In this document: positions 42,358-51,894 of the stretch, one piece after another
Layout of the letters: each line of letters starts with the position of its first letter
Position numbering within the stretch: the stretch's first letter is position 1
Source: Clostridiaceae bacterium Marseille-Q4143
GTDB taxonomy: Bacteria > Bacillota > Clostridia > Lachnospirales > Lachnospiraceae
Assembly (NCBI GenBank): GCA_018228645.1
Contig: CP073693.1
Coordinates: forward strand, 868,001-932,000
Reading direction: 5' to 3'
DNA: 64,000 bases
The notes under the pieces: generated by a model
What the model was told of the DNA's origin: nothing
The model's database searches: none
What the model saw: only the letters and a program-made list of their open reading frames with translations
Program-made: the position numbers and the translations under genes

Positions 42358-42978
42358 CTACTCCACTCCTAATTTTTTCATCAGGACATTCAATGAACGG
42401 ATGTCCGGCAGCAATAGAATATTGCTGTCCATCTCCTCTCCTCCTATCGAAAACGCCCCTGTAATCATCATGATCTGATCAGACTCAATTCCCATCATTG
42501 CCATAGGCATGCTTAAGATCCCTCCCAGCATATTGACGGCAAACTGCGGAACGGACAAATGGATCTGAATATTCGTAAGGGAAGAGAGTGCGCTGATATA
42601 GGAGGAAAGCATGATATTTCCAACCTCGATCAGCAAAGATTCTTCCATTTCTTCCATATCAAGCAAGTTCTCTTTCTCATAAGAAAAGACTTTTTTGATC
42701 ATTGTTTTGATAAAATCTCTTTTTAAGATCAGCATCATCAGCCCTGACAGCTCTCCGGACATTTCCACGAGAACCGCGCCGACGATCTCTTCCGCATCGC
42801 CGATCTTCTTCTGCGCCATATTAAATTCCAGAATATTGACTTCCGGCAGTTCCATACTGATCTTTTCCGACAAGATCCCGGAAAGCGCTGTGATCGCGTT
42901 TCCATTCCCGATACTTCCGATCTCACGGAATACGTCCATCTGGTTTTCTCCCAGTTCTTCATATCTATAAATCGCCAT
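42358..42978 (-). CDS. cheC: CheY-P phosphatase CheC
   Basis: A 206-residue CheC with two pseudo-symmetric halves. The first active-site helix reads REIGSIGNGNAITALS, where the usual Asn after EIG is Ser. The second reads IEVGNIMLSSYISALS, with Glu and Asn intact. One phosphatase centre is therefore expected to work and the other to be weak or lost. CheC removes phosphate from CheY and is stimulated by CheD, encoded next. The gene is 16 nt after the FlhP-like rod gene. Confidence 0.92.
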   Translation of the reverse strand: MAIYRYEELGENQMDVFREIGSIGNGNAITALSGILSEKISMELPEVNILEFNMAQKKIGDAEEIVGAVLVEMSGELSGLMMLILKRDFIKTMIKKVFSYEKENLLDMEEMEESLLIEVGNIMLSSYISALSSLTNIQIHLSVPQFAVNMLGGILSMPMAMMGIESDQIMMITGAFSIGGEEMDSNILLLPDIRSLNVLMKKLGVE

Positions 42979-42994
42979 AACTGCCCTCTCCTTA

Positions 42995-43705
42995 TCACTG
43001 TCTCAATGAATTGACTGTATTTACGATTTCATCAGACGTCTGCACCATGCGCAGTGCATAGGAGTATGCTCTTTGACTTTCGATCACCTTTGTCATCTCT
43101 TCTGCCATATCTACTCCGGAAGTTTCCAAAGCATGACGGATCAGCTTTCCGTCCTGTACCAAAAACGGCGTTCCGTTCTTTGCCGTCGGTGCAAACTCGT
43201 TGTCGCCGACGCTTTGCATCCCATCCGTGATATTAAACTGATATATCCCGATCTCACCGCTGAACGTACCGTTGTTCACAATAACCGGATTTCCGTTCCG
43301 GTCGCACACCCGGTTGCCTGCGTCATTGACCAGATAAAACTGATTTCCCTGCAGGGATAGACTGAAATGTCCATTCCGCGTATAAGTCACCGCGTCGCTG
43401 GACGGATTGACCAGTCTGAAAAATCCTTTTCCTCCGATCGCAAAATCATAAGCCCCGTCGGTCTCTGTGTATGCTTCCGGTGTAAAATCCGTGTTTGTCA
43501 TTTCCACATTTACGCCGGTTCCCGCTTTCATCGCCGTATCCTGTCCGTACTGATTGTTCATATTGTAATACATCAGATTGGAGAAAGAAACGCTTTTATT
43601 CTTATATCCATAGTTATTGATGTTCGCCAGATTATTTGCCGTAACATCCAGTTTCTGCTGCTGTGCGATCACGCCTCTTGCAGCCGCATAAAAAGATGAA
43701 TACAT
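42995..43705 (-). CDS. flhP: FlgF/FlgG-family rod protein (FlhP-like)
   Basis: A 236-residue rod protein: MYSSFYAAARGVIAQQQKLD, the signature VTANNLANINNYGYK, a variable centre and the C-terminal AEEMTKVIESQRAYSYALRM. Of the two adjacent rod genes it corresponds to FlhP. The frame opens at 43765 inside the upstream gene, but AAAGGAG 5 nt before the ATG at 43705 sets the start. Exported without a cleaved signal. Confidence 0.9.
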   Translation of the reverse strand: MYSSFYAAARGVIAQQQKLDVTANNLANINNYGYKNKSVSFSNLMYYNMNNQYGQDTAMKAGTGVNVEMTNTDFTPEAYTETDGAYDFAIGGKGFFRLVNPSSDAVTYTRNGHFSLSLQGNQFYLVNDAGNRVCDRNGNPVIVNNGTFSGEIGIYQFNITDGMQSVGDNEFAPTAKNGTPFLVQDGKLIRHALETSGVDMAEEMTKVIESQRAYSYALRMVQTSDEIVNTVNSLRQ

Positions 43706-43721
43706 AACGATCTCCTTTCCT

Positions 43722-44462
43722 TTACATCGAACCAAGTTGGATTGCTTTTCCGCTGAGCTGGTCATACATTTTCAAAAGCTGCGCCGAACTCTGAAGCGAC
43801 CGCTGACCGCTCATCATATTCGTCATCTCCTGCACCATCGACACATTCGAGTCTTCCAGATATCCCTGCTTGATCACCGTACCATTTACGCCCTGCGGCT
43901 GCGCATTGGAACGAAACGCTCCGTTTGCCGTTTTTTCCAGTTGTTCATAATCCGCAAAATCCACAACCTGTAATCGTCCGTAATTTTCTCTTCCGTCTGC
44001 ACTTAAGACGTATCCCTGCTCCGTCACACGGATGTCATCTGTATTTACCCGGATCGGTCCATTCTGTCCCTGAACTCTTCCAAGCCCCTGAAGTACAAGA
44101 TACCCCTCATTATCCACATTAAAAGAACCATTTCTTGTATACACGGTTTTCTGTCCGCTCTGTACCGCAAAGAAGCCTTTTCCGCTCAAAGCCAGATCCA
44201 GCGCCCGCTCCGTGGCGCGAAGCGTTCCCTGCGTCTGGTCTGTTGCGACGCCCTCCGCCGTGTTGATCCTTGAGGTAGTTCCGATCGGAGTTCTTCCGTC
44301 TCTCTCAAACCGATACAAAATCTCATCCCGGAATGTTCCCTGAACTAATTGGTCGCTTTTAAATCCGGGCGTGGAGATATTCGTCATATTGTTACTGATC
44401 ACATTCATATTTCGATTCTGCACGATCAAATTCGACGCCAGATTATAATATCCTTGAAACAT
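43722..44462 (-). CDS. flhO: FlgF/FlgG-family rod protein (FlhO-like)
   Basis: A 246-residue rod protein: MFQGYYNLASNLIVQNRNMN, signature VISNNMTNISTPGFKSDQ, the conserved ALSGKGFFAVQSG segment and C-terminal EMTNMMSGQRSLQSSAQLLK. It corresponds to FlhO and forms part of the distal rod or its cap. Its start overlaps the end of fliA by 20 nt, showing tight coupling. A second FlgF/FlgG-family gene follows at once. Confidence 0.9.
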   Translation of the reverse strand: MFQGYYNLASNLIVQNRNMNVISNNMTNISTPGFKSDQLVQGTFRDEILYRFERDGRTPIGTTSRINTAEGVATDQTQGTLRATERALDLALSGKGFFAVQSGQKTVYTRNGSFNVDNEGYLVLQGLGRVQGQNGPIRVNTDDIRVTEQGYVLSADGRENYGRLQVVDFADYEQLEKTANGAFRSNAQPQGVNGTVIKQGYLEDSNVSMVQEMTNMMSGQRSLQSSAQLLKMYDQLSGKAIQLGSM

Positions 44463-45252
44463 GCTTCTTTTCCCCTTCCTGATTAAATTTCTGCATATAT
44501 TTTTTTAATTTTTTAATACCGCTGCTATGGATCTGAGACACACGGGGCTCGCTGATCTCCAACACTTGCGCGATCTGCCTCATGTTCAATTCCTCTACAT
44601 AATAAAGCGAAATGACCAGCTGCTCTTTTTCCCTCAATGTTCTGATCCCCTCCGCCAACACATCGGTCAGCTCCTGCCTGAGCAGGCAGGATTCCGGCTG
44701 CTTTTCTTCCCCGCTGGCCGGAAGCTGTACATGCGTACTGTTCTCCTGCGCCTCTGCCAGCACCATATCCAGAGAAAGTACATGGAACAACGTCGCTTTC
44801 TTTAAGATCTCCTGATACTTCTCCATCGTGATCCCAAGATATTTCGCTACCTCTTCCGGCGACGGATCTGTTCCGTTTTTATTATATAATGTGGTAACCG
44901 CATCTTCAATATCTCTTGCGCTTTTTCTTACGCTCCTCGGGACCCAGTCTTGTTTTCTCGCGAGATCGATGATCATGCCTTTGATCCTTTTGGAAATATA
45001 GGTCTCGAATTTCACCTGTTTTTTTGCGTCAAACTTCTCGATCGCATTCATGAGCACAAGCACGCCCTCGTTGACAATATCTTCCATCTGCGAAAAGCTG
45101 ATATATACATCGCGCTTCTGCAGCGCAATACTCTTTACAACATAGAGATAACGCATCACCAGTTCCTGTTTGATCTCCAGACTATGGGTAGAGCCATACA
45201 TCTGCAAAAGTTCTTCATTCGACTTTTCTGTATAATCTTCCTGTATACTCAT
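44443..45252 (-). CDS. fliA: Flagellar sigma factor FliA (sigma28)
   Basis: A 269-residue sigma-70 family group 3 factor. Region 2 is MRYLYVVKSIALQKRDVYIS with QMEDIVNEGVLVLMNAIEKF, region 3 is SPEEVAKYLGITMEKYQEIL, and region 4 is LREKEQLVISLYYVEELNMRQIAQVLEI with helix-turn-helix SEPRVSQIHSSGIKKLK. It should transcribe the sigma28-type promoters seen at 14471, 18855 and possibly 23541 and 38107. FlgM is its anti-sigma factor. It lies in the operon after flhA by 18 nt, so its expression depends on that early operon. Confidence 0.95.
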   Translation of the reverse strand: MSIQEDYTEKSNEELLQMYGSTHSLEIKQELVMRYLYVVKSIALQKRDVYISFSQMEDIVNEGVLVLMNAIEKFDAKKQVKFETYISKRIKGMIIDLARKQDWVPRSVRKSARDIEDAVTTLYNKNGTDPSPEEVAKYLGITMEKYQEILKKATLFHVLSLDMVLAEAQENSTHVQLPASGEEKQPESCLLRQELTDVLAEGIRTLREKEQLVISLYYVEELNMRQIAQVLEISEPRVSQIHSSGIKKLKKYMQKFNQEGEKKHVSRIL

Positions 45253-45270
45253 ACTCTTCCCTCATAACTG

Positions 45271-47340
45271 TCAGACGGCAATGTTCCCTACCGCCTGGAT
45301 TTGTATATTATTGTTGATCTCATTAAAAGAAAGAACATAAACATTCGGATAAAACTGTTCGATCAGATGATGCACATGTACGCGCACGACCTGGCTCGTA
45401 AGAACAACCGGAGGCTGTGAAAATCCGTTGAATTTTTTAATTTCCTCTCCCAGTTTTGTGATCACGGTCTGCATCACATCCGGACTGAGCGCCAGATACA
45501 TTCCCTGATCGCCTGTGGTCAGGCTTGTGATGATGTTCTTCTCCAGATCTGCATCCAGAGTGATCACTTTCATGCTGCCGCCCTCACAGAACTTTCTCGT
45601 GATCGTACGCTTCAGCGCCATACGGATATGTTCGGTCACAGAATCCAGATCTTTCACCGCCATAGACGCGTCGATGATCGTCTCCATGATCGTCTCCATA
45701 TCTTTGATCGGAATGCCCTCTTTCAAAAGATTCGTCAATATTTTTTGGAAATTTCCATAAGAAATCGTTGTCGGAATCAGTTCTTCGATCAGTTCCGGTG
45801 ATTTCTTCTTCATATTGTCCACCAGCTTCACAACTTCCTGTCGGTTCAGAAGCTCGTAAGAATGTTGTTTGATCGTCTCCGATAAATGGGTCAGCATCAC
45901 GGATAACGGATCGATCACCGTATATCCATAAATCTCCGCCATCTCCTTCTTATCCACAGTGATCCATTTACTCGGAATGCCGTATGCCGGTTCGATCGTA
46001 TCGATTCCCTCGATCTCTTTTTCCGGATTCGGCGGTTCTAAAGCAAGATAATAATCCACAAGTATCTCGCCCTTTGCGACTTCTTCGCCGCGGATCTTGA
46101 TCACGTATTGATTGGTATTCAGACTGGAACTGTCTCTTAACCGGATTGACGGAATTACAAATCCCATTTCTTGTGCGTACTGCCGCCGGAAGATCACGAT
46201 CCGGTTGATCATTTTTCCACCGCTGCCCTCATCTACCAGCGGGATCAGACTATATCCAAATTCCATCTCGATCGGCTCTACCTGTATCAGATCATACACA
46301 TTGCTGATGTCCTTAAACGCCTCTTCCTCGGAAACCGTCTGCTGTTGCTGCGACATGGCTTCTTCCATCTCTTCTGCTTTTCGTGAAGCGGAAGCTGCTT
46401 CCTCCATCCGCTTCGTCAGCATATAACCTCCAAGCATCAATCCAAGTGAGACTACGCCAAACTGGATCTTCGGCATTCCCGGGATCACAAGCATCACTGC
46501 CAGCGCCGCGCCGGTGATCATGATTGCTTTCGGCTGGGCAAGAAACTGTTTGGAAGCATCCTCATTCAGACTTCCCTCCGAAACGGATCTGGTCACGACC
46601 ATACCGGTTGCCGTGGAGATCAGAAGCGCAGGGATCTGAGATACAAGACCATCTCCGACCGTTGCGATCGAATACACCGAAAGGACTTCTGAAAATGACA
46701 TTCCCCCCTGCACCATTCCGATGATCATACCGCCGAAGAAATTGACTGCGGTAATGATCAGGGACATGACCGCATCTCCCTTTACGATCTTCGTAGCACC
46801 GTCCATGGCGCCGTAAAAATCCGCTTCTTTTTGGATCTTATACCGCCGCTCCTTGGCCTGCTGCTCGTCGATCAGACCGGTACTTAAGTCTGCGTCGATC
46901 GCCATCTGTTTTCCCGGCATCGCATCCAATGTAAAACGTGCCGCAACCTCCGCAACTCGTTCCGCACCTTTTGTGATAACAAGGAACTGCACCAATACGA
47001 TAATGATAAAGATAATGAAACCAACTACAACGTTTCCCTGTAATACAAAATCTCCCATCGCCTTGATCACAGCTCCCGCCGTTCCCGAGTTTCCAAGGAT
47101 ATTTCTTGTGGAAGAGATATTGATCCCGATACGGAACAACGTCGTGATCAAAAGCATGGATGGAAAAATCGAAAACTCCAGCGGCTCTTTGATATTCATG
47201 CTGATCAGCAAGATGATCAATGAAATGGAAATATTCAAAATTATAAAAACATCCAATACAAATGGATTCAATGGAATGATTAATAACAGTACGATCATTA
47301 CAACGATCACAGCGACTGCATTATTCAATAGTTTCTTCAT
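45271..47340 (-). CDS. flhA: Flagellar export gate protein FlhA
   Basis: A 689-residue inner membrane protein of the export gate. The N-terminal half has about eight membrane helices (IVVMIVLLLIIPLNPFVLDV and others) and the FHIPEP-type cytosolic loop near VAARFTLDAMPGKQMAIDAD. The C-terminal cytosolic half docks chaperone-substrate complexes. It lies 3 nt after flhB and 18 nt before fliA. Notably flhF and flhG, usually next, are absent. Confidence 0.97.
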   Translation of the reverse strand: MKKLLNNAVAVIVVMIVLLLIIPLNPFVLDVFIILNISISLIILLISMNIKEPLEFSIFPSMLLITTLFRIGINISSTRNILGNSGTAGAVIKAMGDFVLQGNVVVGFIIFIIIVLVQFLVITKGAERVAEVAARFTLDAMPGKQMAIDADLSTGLIDEQQAKERRYKIQKEADFYGAMDGATKIVKGDAVMSLIITAVNFFGGMIIGMVQGGMSFSEVLSVYSIATVGDGLVSQIPALLISTATGMVVTRSVSEGSLNEDASKQFLAQPKAIMITGAALAVMLVIPGMPKIQFGVVSLGLMLGGYMLTKRMEEAASASRKAEEMEEAMSQQQQTVSEEEAFKDISNVYDLIQVEPIEMEFGYSLIPLVDEGSGGKMINRIVIFRRQYAQEMGFVIPSIRLRDSSSLNTNQYVIKIRGEEVAKGEILVDYYLALEPPNPEKEIEGIDTIEPAYGIPSKWITVDKKEMAEIYGYTVIDPLSVMLTHLSETIKQHSYELLNRQEVVKLVDNMKKKSPELIEELIPTTISYGNFQKILTNLLKEGIPIKDMETIMETIIDASMAVKDLDSVTEHIRMALKRTITRKFCEGGSMKVITLDADLEKNIITSLTTGDQGMYLALSPDVMQTVITKLGEEIKKFNGFSQPPVVLTSQVVRVHVHHLIEQFYPNVYVLSFNEINNNIQIQAVGNIAV

Positions 47341-47343
47341 CTT

Positions 47344-48408
47344 TTACTCCAGACTTTTTTTATTCTTTCGGAAAACCTGTACCAGAATCTCTGCCACAAC
47401 TCCATAATATTCCGCCGGTATTTCACCGTCCAACGGCGTCGTCGCATAGATTCCCCGCGCCAGCGGCCGGTTCTCAATAACGGTAACGCCGTTTTTCTCT
47501 GCGATTTCCACGATCTTTAAAGCGATCAGATCCTGTCCTTTTGCGACAAGTATCGGCGCGTTGTTTTTATGGATATCATATTTTAGCGCGACGGCAAAAT
47601 GCGTCGGGTTACGGATGATCACATCCGCATCCGGAACTGCCTGCATCATCCGGTTCCTTGCCCGGCTTCTCTGCAGATTTCGGATTTTTCCTTTGATCTC
47701 AGGATTTCCCTCCGTCTGCTTGAACTCCTCTTTCAGTTCCTGCTTGGACATCCGGATCTTTTTCTCATAATCCCATCGTTGATAAAAATAATCAAAACCG
47801 GCGATCGCGCAGAAGATCAACCCGATCTTCACGACCATATCCATCACAAGCTGCAATGTATACACCGAAGATACCTGAATGTCCATATCCATCATGCGCA
47901 TAATATTCCGCATATCCGCTTCCAAAGCCTGATACAACACGACGCACAGGATCGTGATCTTCAGGATCCCCTTTAAAAGCTCTATCAAATTCCGCAGGGA
48001 AAACAAGTTTTTAATTCCCTTGATAATACTCAGATTGCTCAACTTGAACGCCGCTGATTTTGCGGTAAAAATAAATTTTGTCTGAACGCCCGTTGCCACA
48101 ACTGCCAGCGTGATCGAAATAAATCCAAGTGGAAGAATGCAGATCGCCAGCACTTGCATGGCGTCTATCCCGAAAGCGCTCAACTGCGCCATCGATAACT
48201 CTTCAATCGACAACGCATTGTTCAGATAATAGAGCAGATTCTCACGGATCGTCTTGTATATAGTCGGAAACAAGATCTGTAACCCATAGAACGTCCCAAG
48301 AAGCGACACGACGACAATTACATCTTTACTCGAAAAGACATGACCCTCTTTCCGCTCATCGCGCCGCTTCTTGGGCGTGGCTTTTTCAGTTTTGGAATCG
48401 TCTGCCAT
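47344..48408 (-). CDS. flhB: Flagellar export switch protein FlhB
   Basis: A 354-residue membrane protein starting DDSKTEKATPKKRRDERKEG, with four membrane helices and a cytosolic domain carrying the autocleavage site NPTH in DADVIIRNPTHFAVALKYD. It switches export from rod/hook to filament substrates together with FliK. A free-standing copy of its C-terminal domain is encoded at 17075-17422. It lies between fliR and flhA. Confidence 0.97.
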   Translation of the reverse strand: MADDSKTEKATPKKRRDERKEGHVFSSKDVIVVVSLLGTFYGLQILFPTIYKTIRENLLYYLNNALSIEELSMAQLSAFGIDAMQVLAICILPLGFISITLAVVATGVQTKFIFTAKSAAFKLSNLSIIKGIKNLFSLRNLIELLKGILKITILCVVLYQALEADMRNIMRMMDMDIQVSSVYTLQLVMDMVVKIGLIFCAIAGFDYFYQRWDYEKKIRMSKQELKEEFKQTEGNPEIKGKIRNLQRSRARNRMMQAVPDADVIIRNPTHFAVALKYDIHKNNAPILVAKGQDLIALKIVEIAEKNGVTVIENRPLARGIYATTPLDGEIPAEYYGVVAEILVQVFRKNKKSLE

Positions 48409-48444
48409 CTGTCTTCACTTCGCTTTCGTTTCTGAATTTCTGTT

Positions 48445-49212
48445 TTATAAAAACGTAAGGATTTCCTGTATTGCTTTCACCATCTCAGTAACAAGATTGG
48501 AGAGATACTCCCCGATCGGGGAGATCAACAATACAAGTAACCCCAAACCTACGATTACTTTCAATTGAATATTGATCACAAATACATTGATCTGCGGTAC
48601 GATCTTATTGAGGATCCCAACTCCGATCTCTACCAGAAATTCAGCCGCCAGAACCGGAAATGCAAACTTGATCCCGAGTACCACGCACTCGGAAAACAAC
48701 TCGACCATCCGGGACGCAAGCCCCTGCGTCAGAAGAATCCCGCCGTAAGGCACGATCTCCGCCGATGTCAGCAAAATCTTCATCAAAGCCAGATGTCCGT
48801 CCACCGCAAAGAACAACAATACATAAAACGCCTGTAAAAGGCTGCCTGTAATCGGCACCTGCGCATTGCTCTGCGGATCATATACCGTTGACATCGACAT
48901 TCCCATCTGAAAATCCATTACATATCCTGCAAATGTGATCACAAAGAAAAATAATTCTGTTACAAATCCGATCGCATACCCCGCCGCAAACTCTTTAAAT
49001 AGAAGCAGTCCATACTCCAGCGGATTTGTAATATCAAACGCATCACCTGTCGAAAAAGAATATACCGTAACTGTCAAAATAAAAATGAATCCAGACTTTA
49101 CCTGCATCGGGATATTTCTTCTTCCTAAAATCGGATTCAATAATATAAACCCTGACATTCTCATTAATATCAGTGAAAACAGGGTGATCTGTGCAGTAGT
49201 ATCGAACAGCAT
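48445..49212 (-). CDS. fliR: Flagellar export protein FliR
   Basis: A 255-residue polytopic membrane protein (LILMRMSGFILLNPILGRRN; GYAIGFVTELFFFVITFAG; FPVLAAEFLVEIGVGILNKI) that forms the export channel with FliP and FliQ. Usual length. It lies 22 nt after fliQ and 36 nt before flhB. Confidence 0.95.
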   Translation of the reverse strand: MLFDTTAQITLFSLILMRMSGFILLNPILGRRNIPMQVKSGFIFILTVTVYSFSTGDAFDITNPLEYGLLLFKEFAAGYAIGFVTELFFFVITFAGYVMDFQMGMSMSTVYDPQSNAQVPITGSLLQAFYVLLFFAVDGHLALMKILLTSAEIVPYGGILLTQGLASRMVELFSECVVLGIKFAFPVLAAEFLVEIGVGILNKIVPQINVFVINIQLKVIVGLGLLVLLISPIGEYLSNLVTEMVKAIQEILTFL

Positions 49213-49234
49213 TTCTCTCTCCTTGCTCCAATCG

Positions 49235-49495
49235 TCATCCCTGTATCATCTGAAAGATCCGTACTGTAAAATCCTGAAGCGTCTCCAGCATGTTCCCGCC
49301 CGTAAACACCAAAATGATCCCGATCACAAGCAGCTTGGGAACAAACGTGATCGTCTGTTCATGGATCTGGGTTGCCGCCTGTATAATGGAGATTAATACG
49401 CCAACGAGCATACTGATGACCAGAACCGGTCCTCCAAGCTGAACTGCCAGTACAAACACTTCATACATTAAGTCTAATACTTCCCCGTTTGTCAT
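49235..49495 (-). CDS. fliQ: Flagellar export protein FliQ
   Basis: An 86-residue protein of two membrane hairpins (LAVQLGGPVLVISMLVGVLI; FVPKLLVIGIILVFTGGNML) with the typical ATQIHEQTITFVPK loop. Part of the FliPQR export channel. 17 nt after fliP. Confidence 0.95.
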   Translation of the reverse strand: MTNGEVLDLMYEVFVLAVQLGGPVLVISMLVGVLISIIQAATQIHEQTITFVPKLLVIGIILVFTGGNMLETLQDFTVRIFQMIQG

Positions 49496-49512
49496 CTAAC
49501 AATCTCTTCCCT

Positions 49513-50175
49513 TCATCGAAAACTTTTTACAATTGTCGAGAACAGTAAGTTCCAGCCGTCCACAGTAATAAAAAGAAGTAATTTGAACGGCAGCGAGATC
49601 ATCGCGGGCGGAAGCATGATCATTCCCATCGACATCAACGTACTGGAGACGATAATGTCGATCAGAAGAAACGGAATAAATAATAAGAATCCTGCTACAA
49701 ACGCTCTCTTGAGTTCGCTGGTCATAAACGCCGGGACAATGACCGTCATGGAAAGGTCTTCCGGGCTCTCGTCCTCCGCCAGCTGCACATCCGCCATATC
49801 CATATATAAATTCAGACTGCTTTTCTCCGTCTGCTTTAACATGAATTCTTTCAGCGGGACCTGTGCCCGCTCCAACGCCTCTTCCTGCGTGATCTGCTGA
49901 TTTTTATATGGTTCATATGCTTCCGTATTGATTTCCTTGATCACCGGATCCATAATGAACAATGTCAAAAACAAGGAAATCCCGACCAACACCATATTGG
50001 GCGGAGTCTGTTGGATTCCAAGCGCATTTCGCAAAAATGACAGGATAATGACCGTCCGGGAAAAAGAAGTCATCATGATGATCAATGACGGCAGCAGCGC
50101 CACAATAGTCAGAAGCAATAAGATTTCTAATGTAGGGACTTGATTGCCATTGACATTAATTAAGGAATCATACAT
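49513..50175 (-). CDS. fliP: Flagellar export protein FliP
   Basis: A 220-residue membrane protein: LPSLIIMMTSFSRTVIILSF and LRNALGIQQTPPNMVLVGIS are family signatures, with the C-terminal LPPAMISLPFKLLLFITVDG. It is slightly shorter than FliP with a cleaved signal peptide; no clear signal is seen before YDSLINVNG. The start overlaps fliO by 8 nt. Core of the export channel with FliQ and FliR. Confidence 0.96.
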   Translation of the reverse strand: MYDSLINVNGNQVPTLEILLLLTIVALLPSLIIMMTSFSRTVIILSFLRNALGIQQTPPNMVLVGISLFLTLFIMDPVIKEINTEAYEPYKNQQITQEEALERAQVPLKEFMLKQTEKSSLNLYMDMADVQLAEDESPEDLSMTVIVPAFMTSELKRAFVAGFLLFIPFLLIDIIVSSTLMSMGMIMLPPAMISLPFKLLLFITVDGWNLLFSTIVKSFR

Positions 50176-50524
50176 CTTCTTTTCCCCCTTTTTGGGTCAT
50201 TTTACCAAATTTGTTCAGGAGCTCTCTGAATTCCTGTGCTTTAGGTGTACTGTTTTCCTGAATTGGCGCAAGCGGGATCAAATCCTCCGGATCCAGTTCC
50301 TGCAAAAGGCTGATCTGCTGAGAAGTTACCCCGATCAGCAAGTATTTGTCCCCTGCCTGTACAACCGCAACGTATCGATCCTGTCCGACCATGAGCTGAT
50401 CGACCACTCGCATATAATGTGAATTGCCGTTTTTATTCATTCCTCGTCCTACATATTTGCTGACGACATAGCTTAGATAAATGATAAAAACAGCCGCTAT
50501 AAAAGTCAGAATCACACTCCCCAT
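50168..50524 (-). CDS. fliO: FliO-family flagellar biosynthesis protein
   Basis: A 118-residue protein with one N-terminal membrane helix (VILTFIAAVFIIYLSYVVS), then a small cytosolic domain (MRVVDQLMVGQDRYVAVVQA; YLLIGVTSQQISLLQEL) typical of FliO/FliZ. FliO helps assemble the FliP ring. It lies between fliY and fliP, the standard place. Confidence 0.85.
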   Translation of the reverse strand: MGSVILTFIAAVFIIYLSYVVSKYVGRGMNKNGNSHYMRVVDQLMVGQDRYVAVVQAGDKYLLIGVTSQQISLLQELDPEDLIPLAPIQENSTPKAQEFRELLNKFGKMTQKGGKEDV

Positions 50525-50535
50525 AATCGTCCTTC

Positions 50536-51867
50536 CTATTCTAATGTTGCCAGGTTGATCTTCGTGATCTCTGTAATACGAATTCCAAAATTATCTTCTA
50601 CAACCACAACGTCGCCTTTTGCGATACATTGTCCGTTGACGAACAGATCGACCTGTTCTCCCGCCAGTTTATCCAGAACAACCAAAGATCCTTTGGTGAA
50701 GTCCAGAATATCTTTCACCAGTTTCTTTGTTCTTCCGATCTCCACGGAGATTTCAAGCGGAACCCCCATGATCAGTTCCATATTTTCTTCCTGTTCTTCC
50801 TGAAGAACCACGCCGCGGTCCTGATTCAGATTCTGTCGCACCATCGGCTGCACGTTGATCAGTTTTGGTTCTGCCGCTTTTTGTTTTTCCTCCTGCTGTT
50901 GCTGCATCTGCTGCATTTGCTGCATCTGCTGCATTTGCTGCATCATCTGCTGCATCATCTGCATTTGCATCTGCATCATAGATGCATCTGCCATTCCCGA
51001 CATCATCGGCTGCTGCGCCATAGTCTGCGGATTCTGATTCATTTGCGGATCCTGATTCATTTGTGCGTTCATCTGCTGGTTCATACCGGCGCTCATTTGA
51101 TCCTGCTGTGGTTCTGCAGGCTGCTCAACCATTGCCTGTGTACTTCCCTCCGCATTTAACAGACTTTCGATCTCCTCCTGGGAGAGCGTCTGCTTTCCTC
51201 CTGAAGACGGCGCTGCTTCTTCATTCGGAACGTCTTTCGTTTCCTCATTTACATTTGCCGGATCGACGATCACATCGTCCGGAAGAAATCCTTTCACAAG
51301 GCTCTTTGCAAGACTGATCGGCATTACGTTAAAGAATTCGCTTTCCAGTTTGTCTGCGATCTTCAGTGCAAATTTTACAACGACTCTGTAATCGTCGTCG
51401 GAAAAATATTTATCGATGAACGCTTTTTCATTTTCCACTTCAAAGGAAATCGGTGTTGAAATATTTACAACTTTTCCAAGGAATTCGGAAAGCGCTGTGG
51501 AAGACGCCCCCATCATCTGGTTCATCACTTCACAGACCGCGCTGATATTCATCTCGTTTAATTCAAACTCTTCATCCGTCATCGGAATGCCCATCAGCAT
51601 TTCCACGATCACCCGCACGTCATGTCTTTTTAACAACATGACATTGCTTCCCTCCAAGCCAGATATATAAGTAATCTCAACTCCGATCGCCGGCTCCACT
51701 CTGTCCATTTTAAACTCATCCTTGCGGACAACATTTACAACAGGAGTGGTAATATCTACTCTGGTATTCAGCATTGTTGAAACCGCAGTTGCCGAAGCTC
51801 CCAAACTGATATTCAGGATTTCGCCTACGGCATCTATTTCCAATGCGCTAAGACAATTGGATCCCAT
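50536..51867 (-). CDS. fliY: Motor switch phosphatase FliY (CheC-like + FliN domains)
   Basis: A 443-residue protein. Residues 1-200 form a CheC-like phosphatase domain with two active-site helices (EIDAVGEILNISLGASATAV and CEVMNQMMGASSTALSEFLG), both with Glu and Asn intact. About residues 215-345 are a low-complexity linker rich in Gln and Met (repeated QQM units). The C-terminal 80 residues are a FliN domain (MELIMGVPLEISVEIGRTKK; DLFVNGQCIAKGDVVVVEDN). It is part of the C-ring and dephosphorylates CheY-P. Second CheY-P phosphatase besides CheC. Confidence 0.96.
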   Translation of the reverse strand: MGSNCLSALEIDAVGEILNISLGASATAVSTMLNTRVDITTPVVNVVRKDEFKMDRVEPAIGVEITYISGLEGSNVMLLKRHDVRVIVEMLMGIPMTDEEFELNEMNISAVCEVMNQMMGASSTALSEFLGKVVNISTPISFEVENEKAFIDKYFSDDDYRVVVKFALKIADKLESEFFNVMPISLAKSLVKGFLPDDVIVDPANVNEETKDVPNEEAAPSSGGKQTLSQEEIESLLNAEGSTQAMVEQPAEPQQDQMSAGMNQQMNAQMNQDPQMNQNPQTMAQQPMMSGMADASMMQMQMQMMQQMMQQMQQMQQMQQMQQQQEEKQKAAEPKLINVQPMVRQNLNQDRGVVLQEEQEENMELIMGVPLEISVEIGRTKKLVKDILDFTKGSLVVLDKLAGEQVDLFVNGQCIAKGDVVVVEDNFGIRITEITKINLATLE

Positions 51868-51894
51868 TCTGCCCTTTTCCTCCTATGCAATTAC

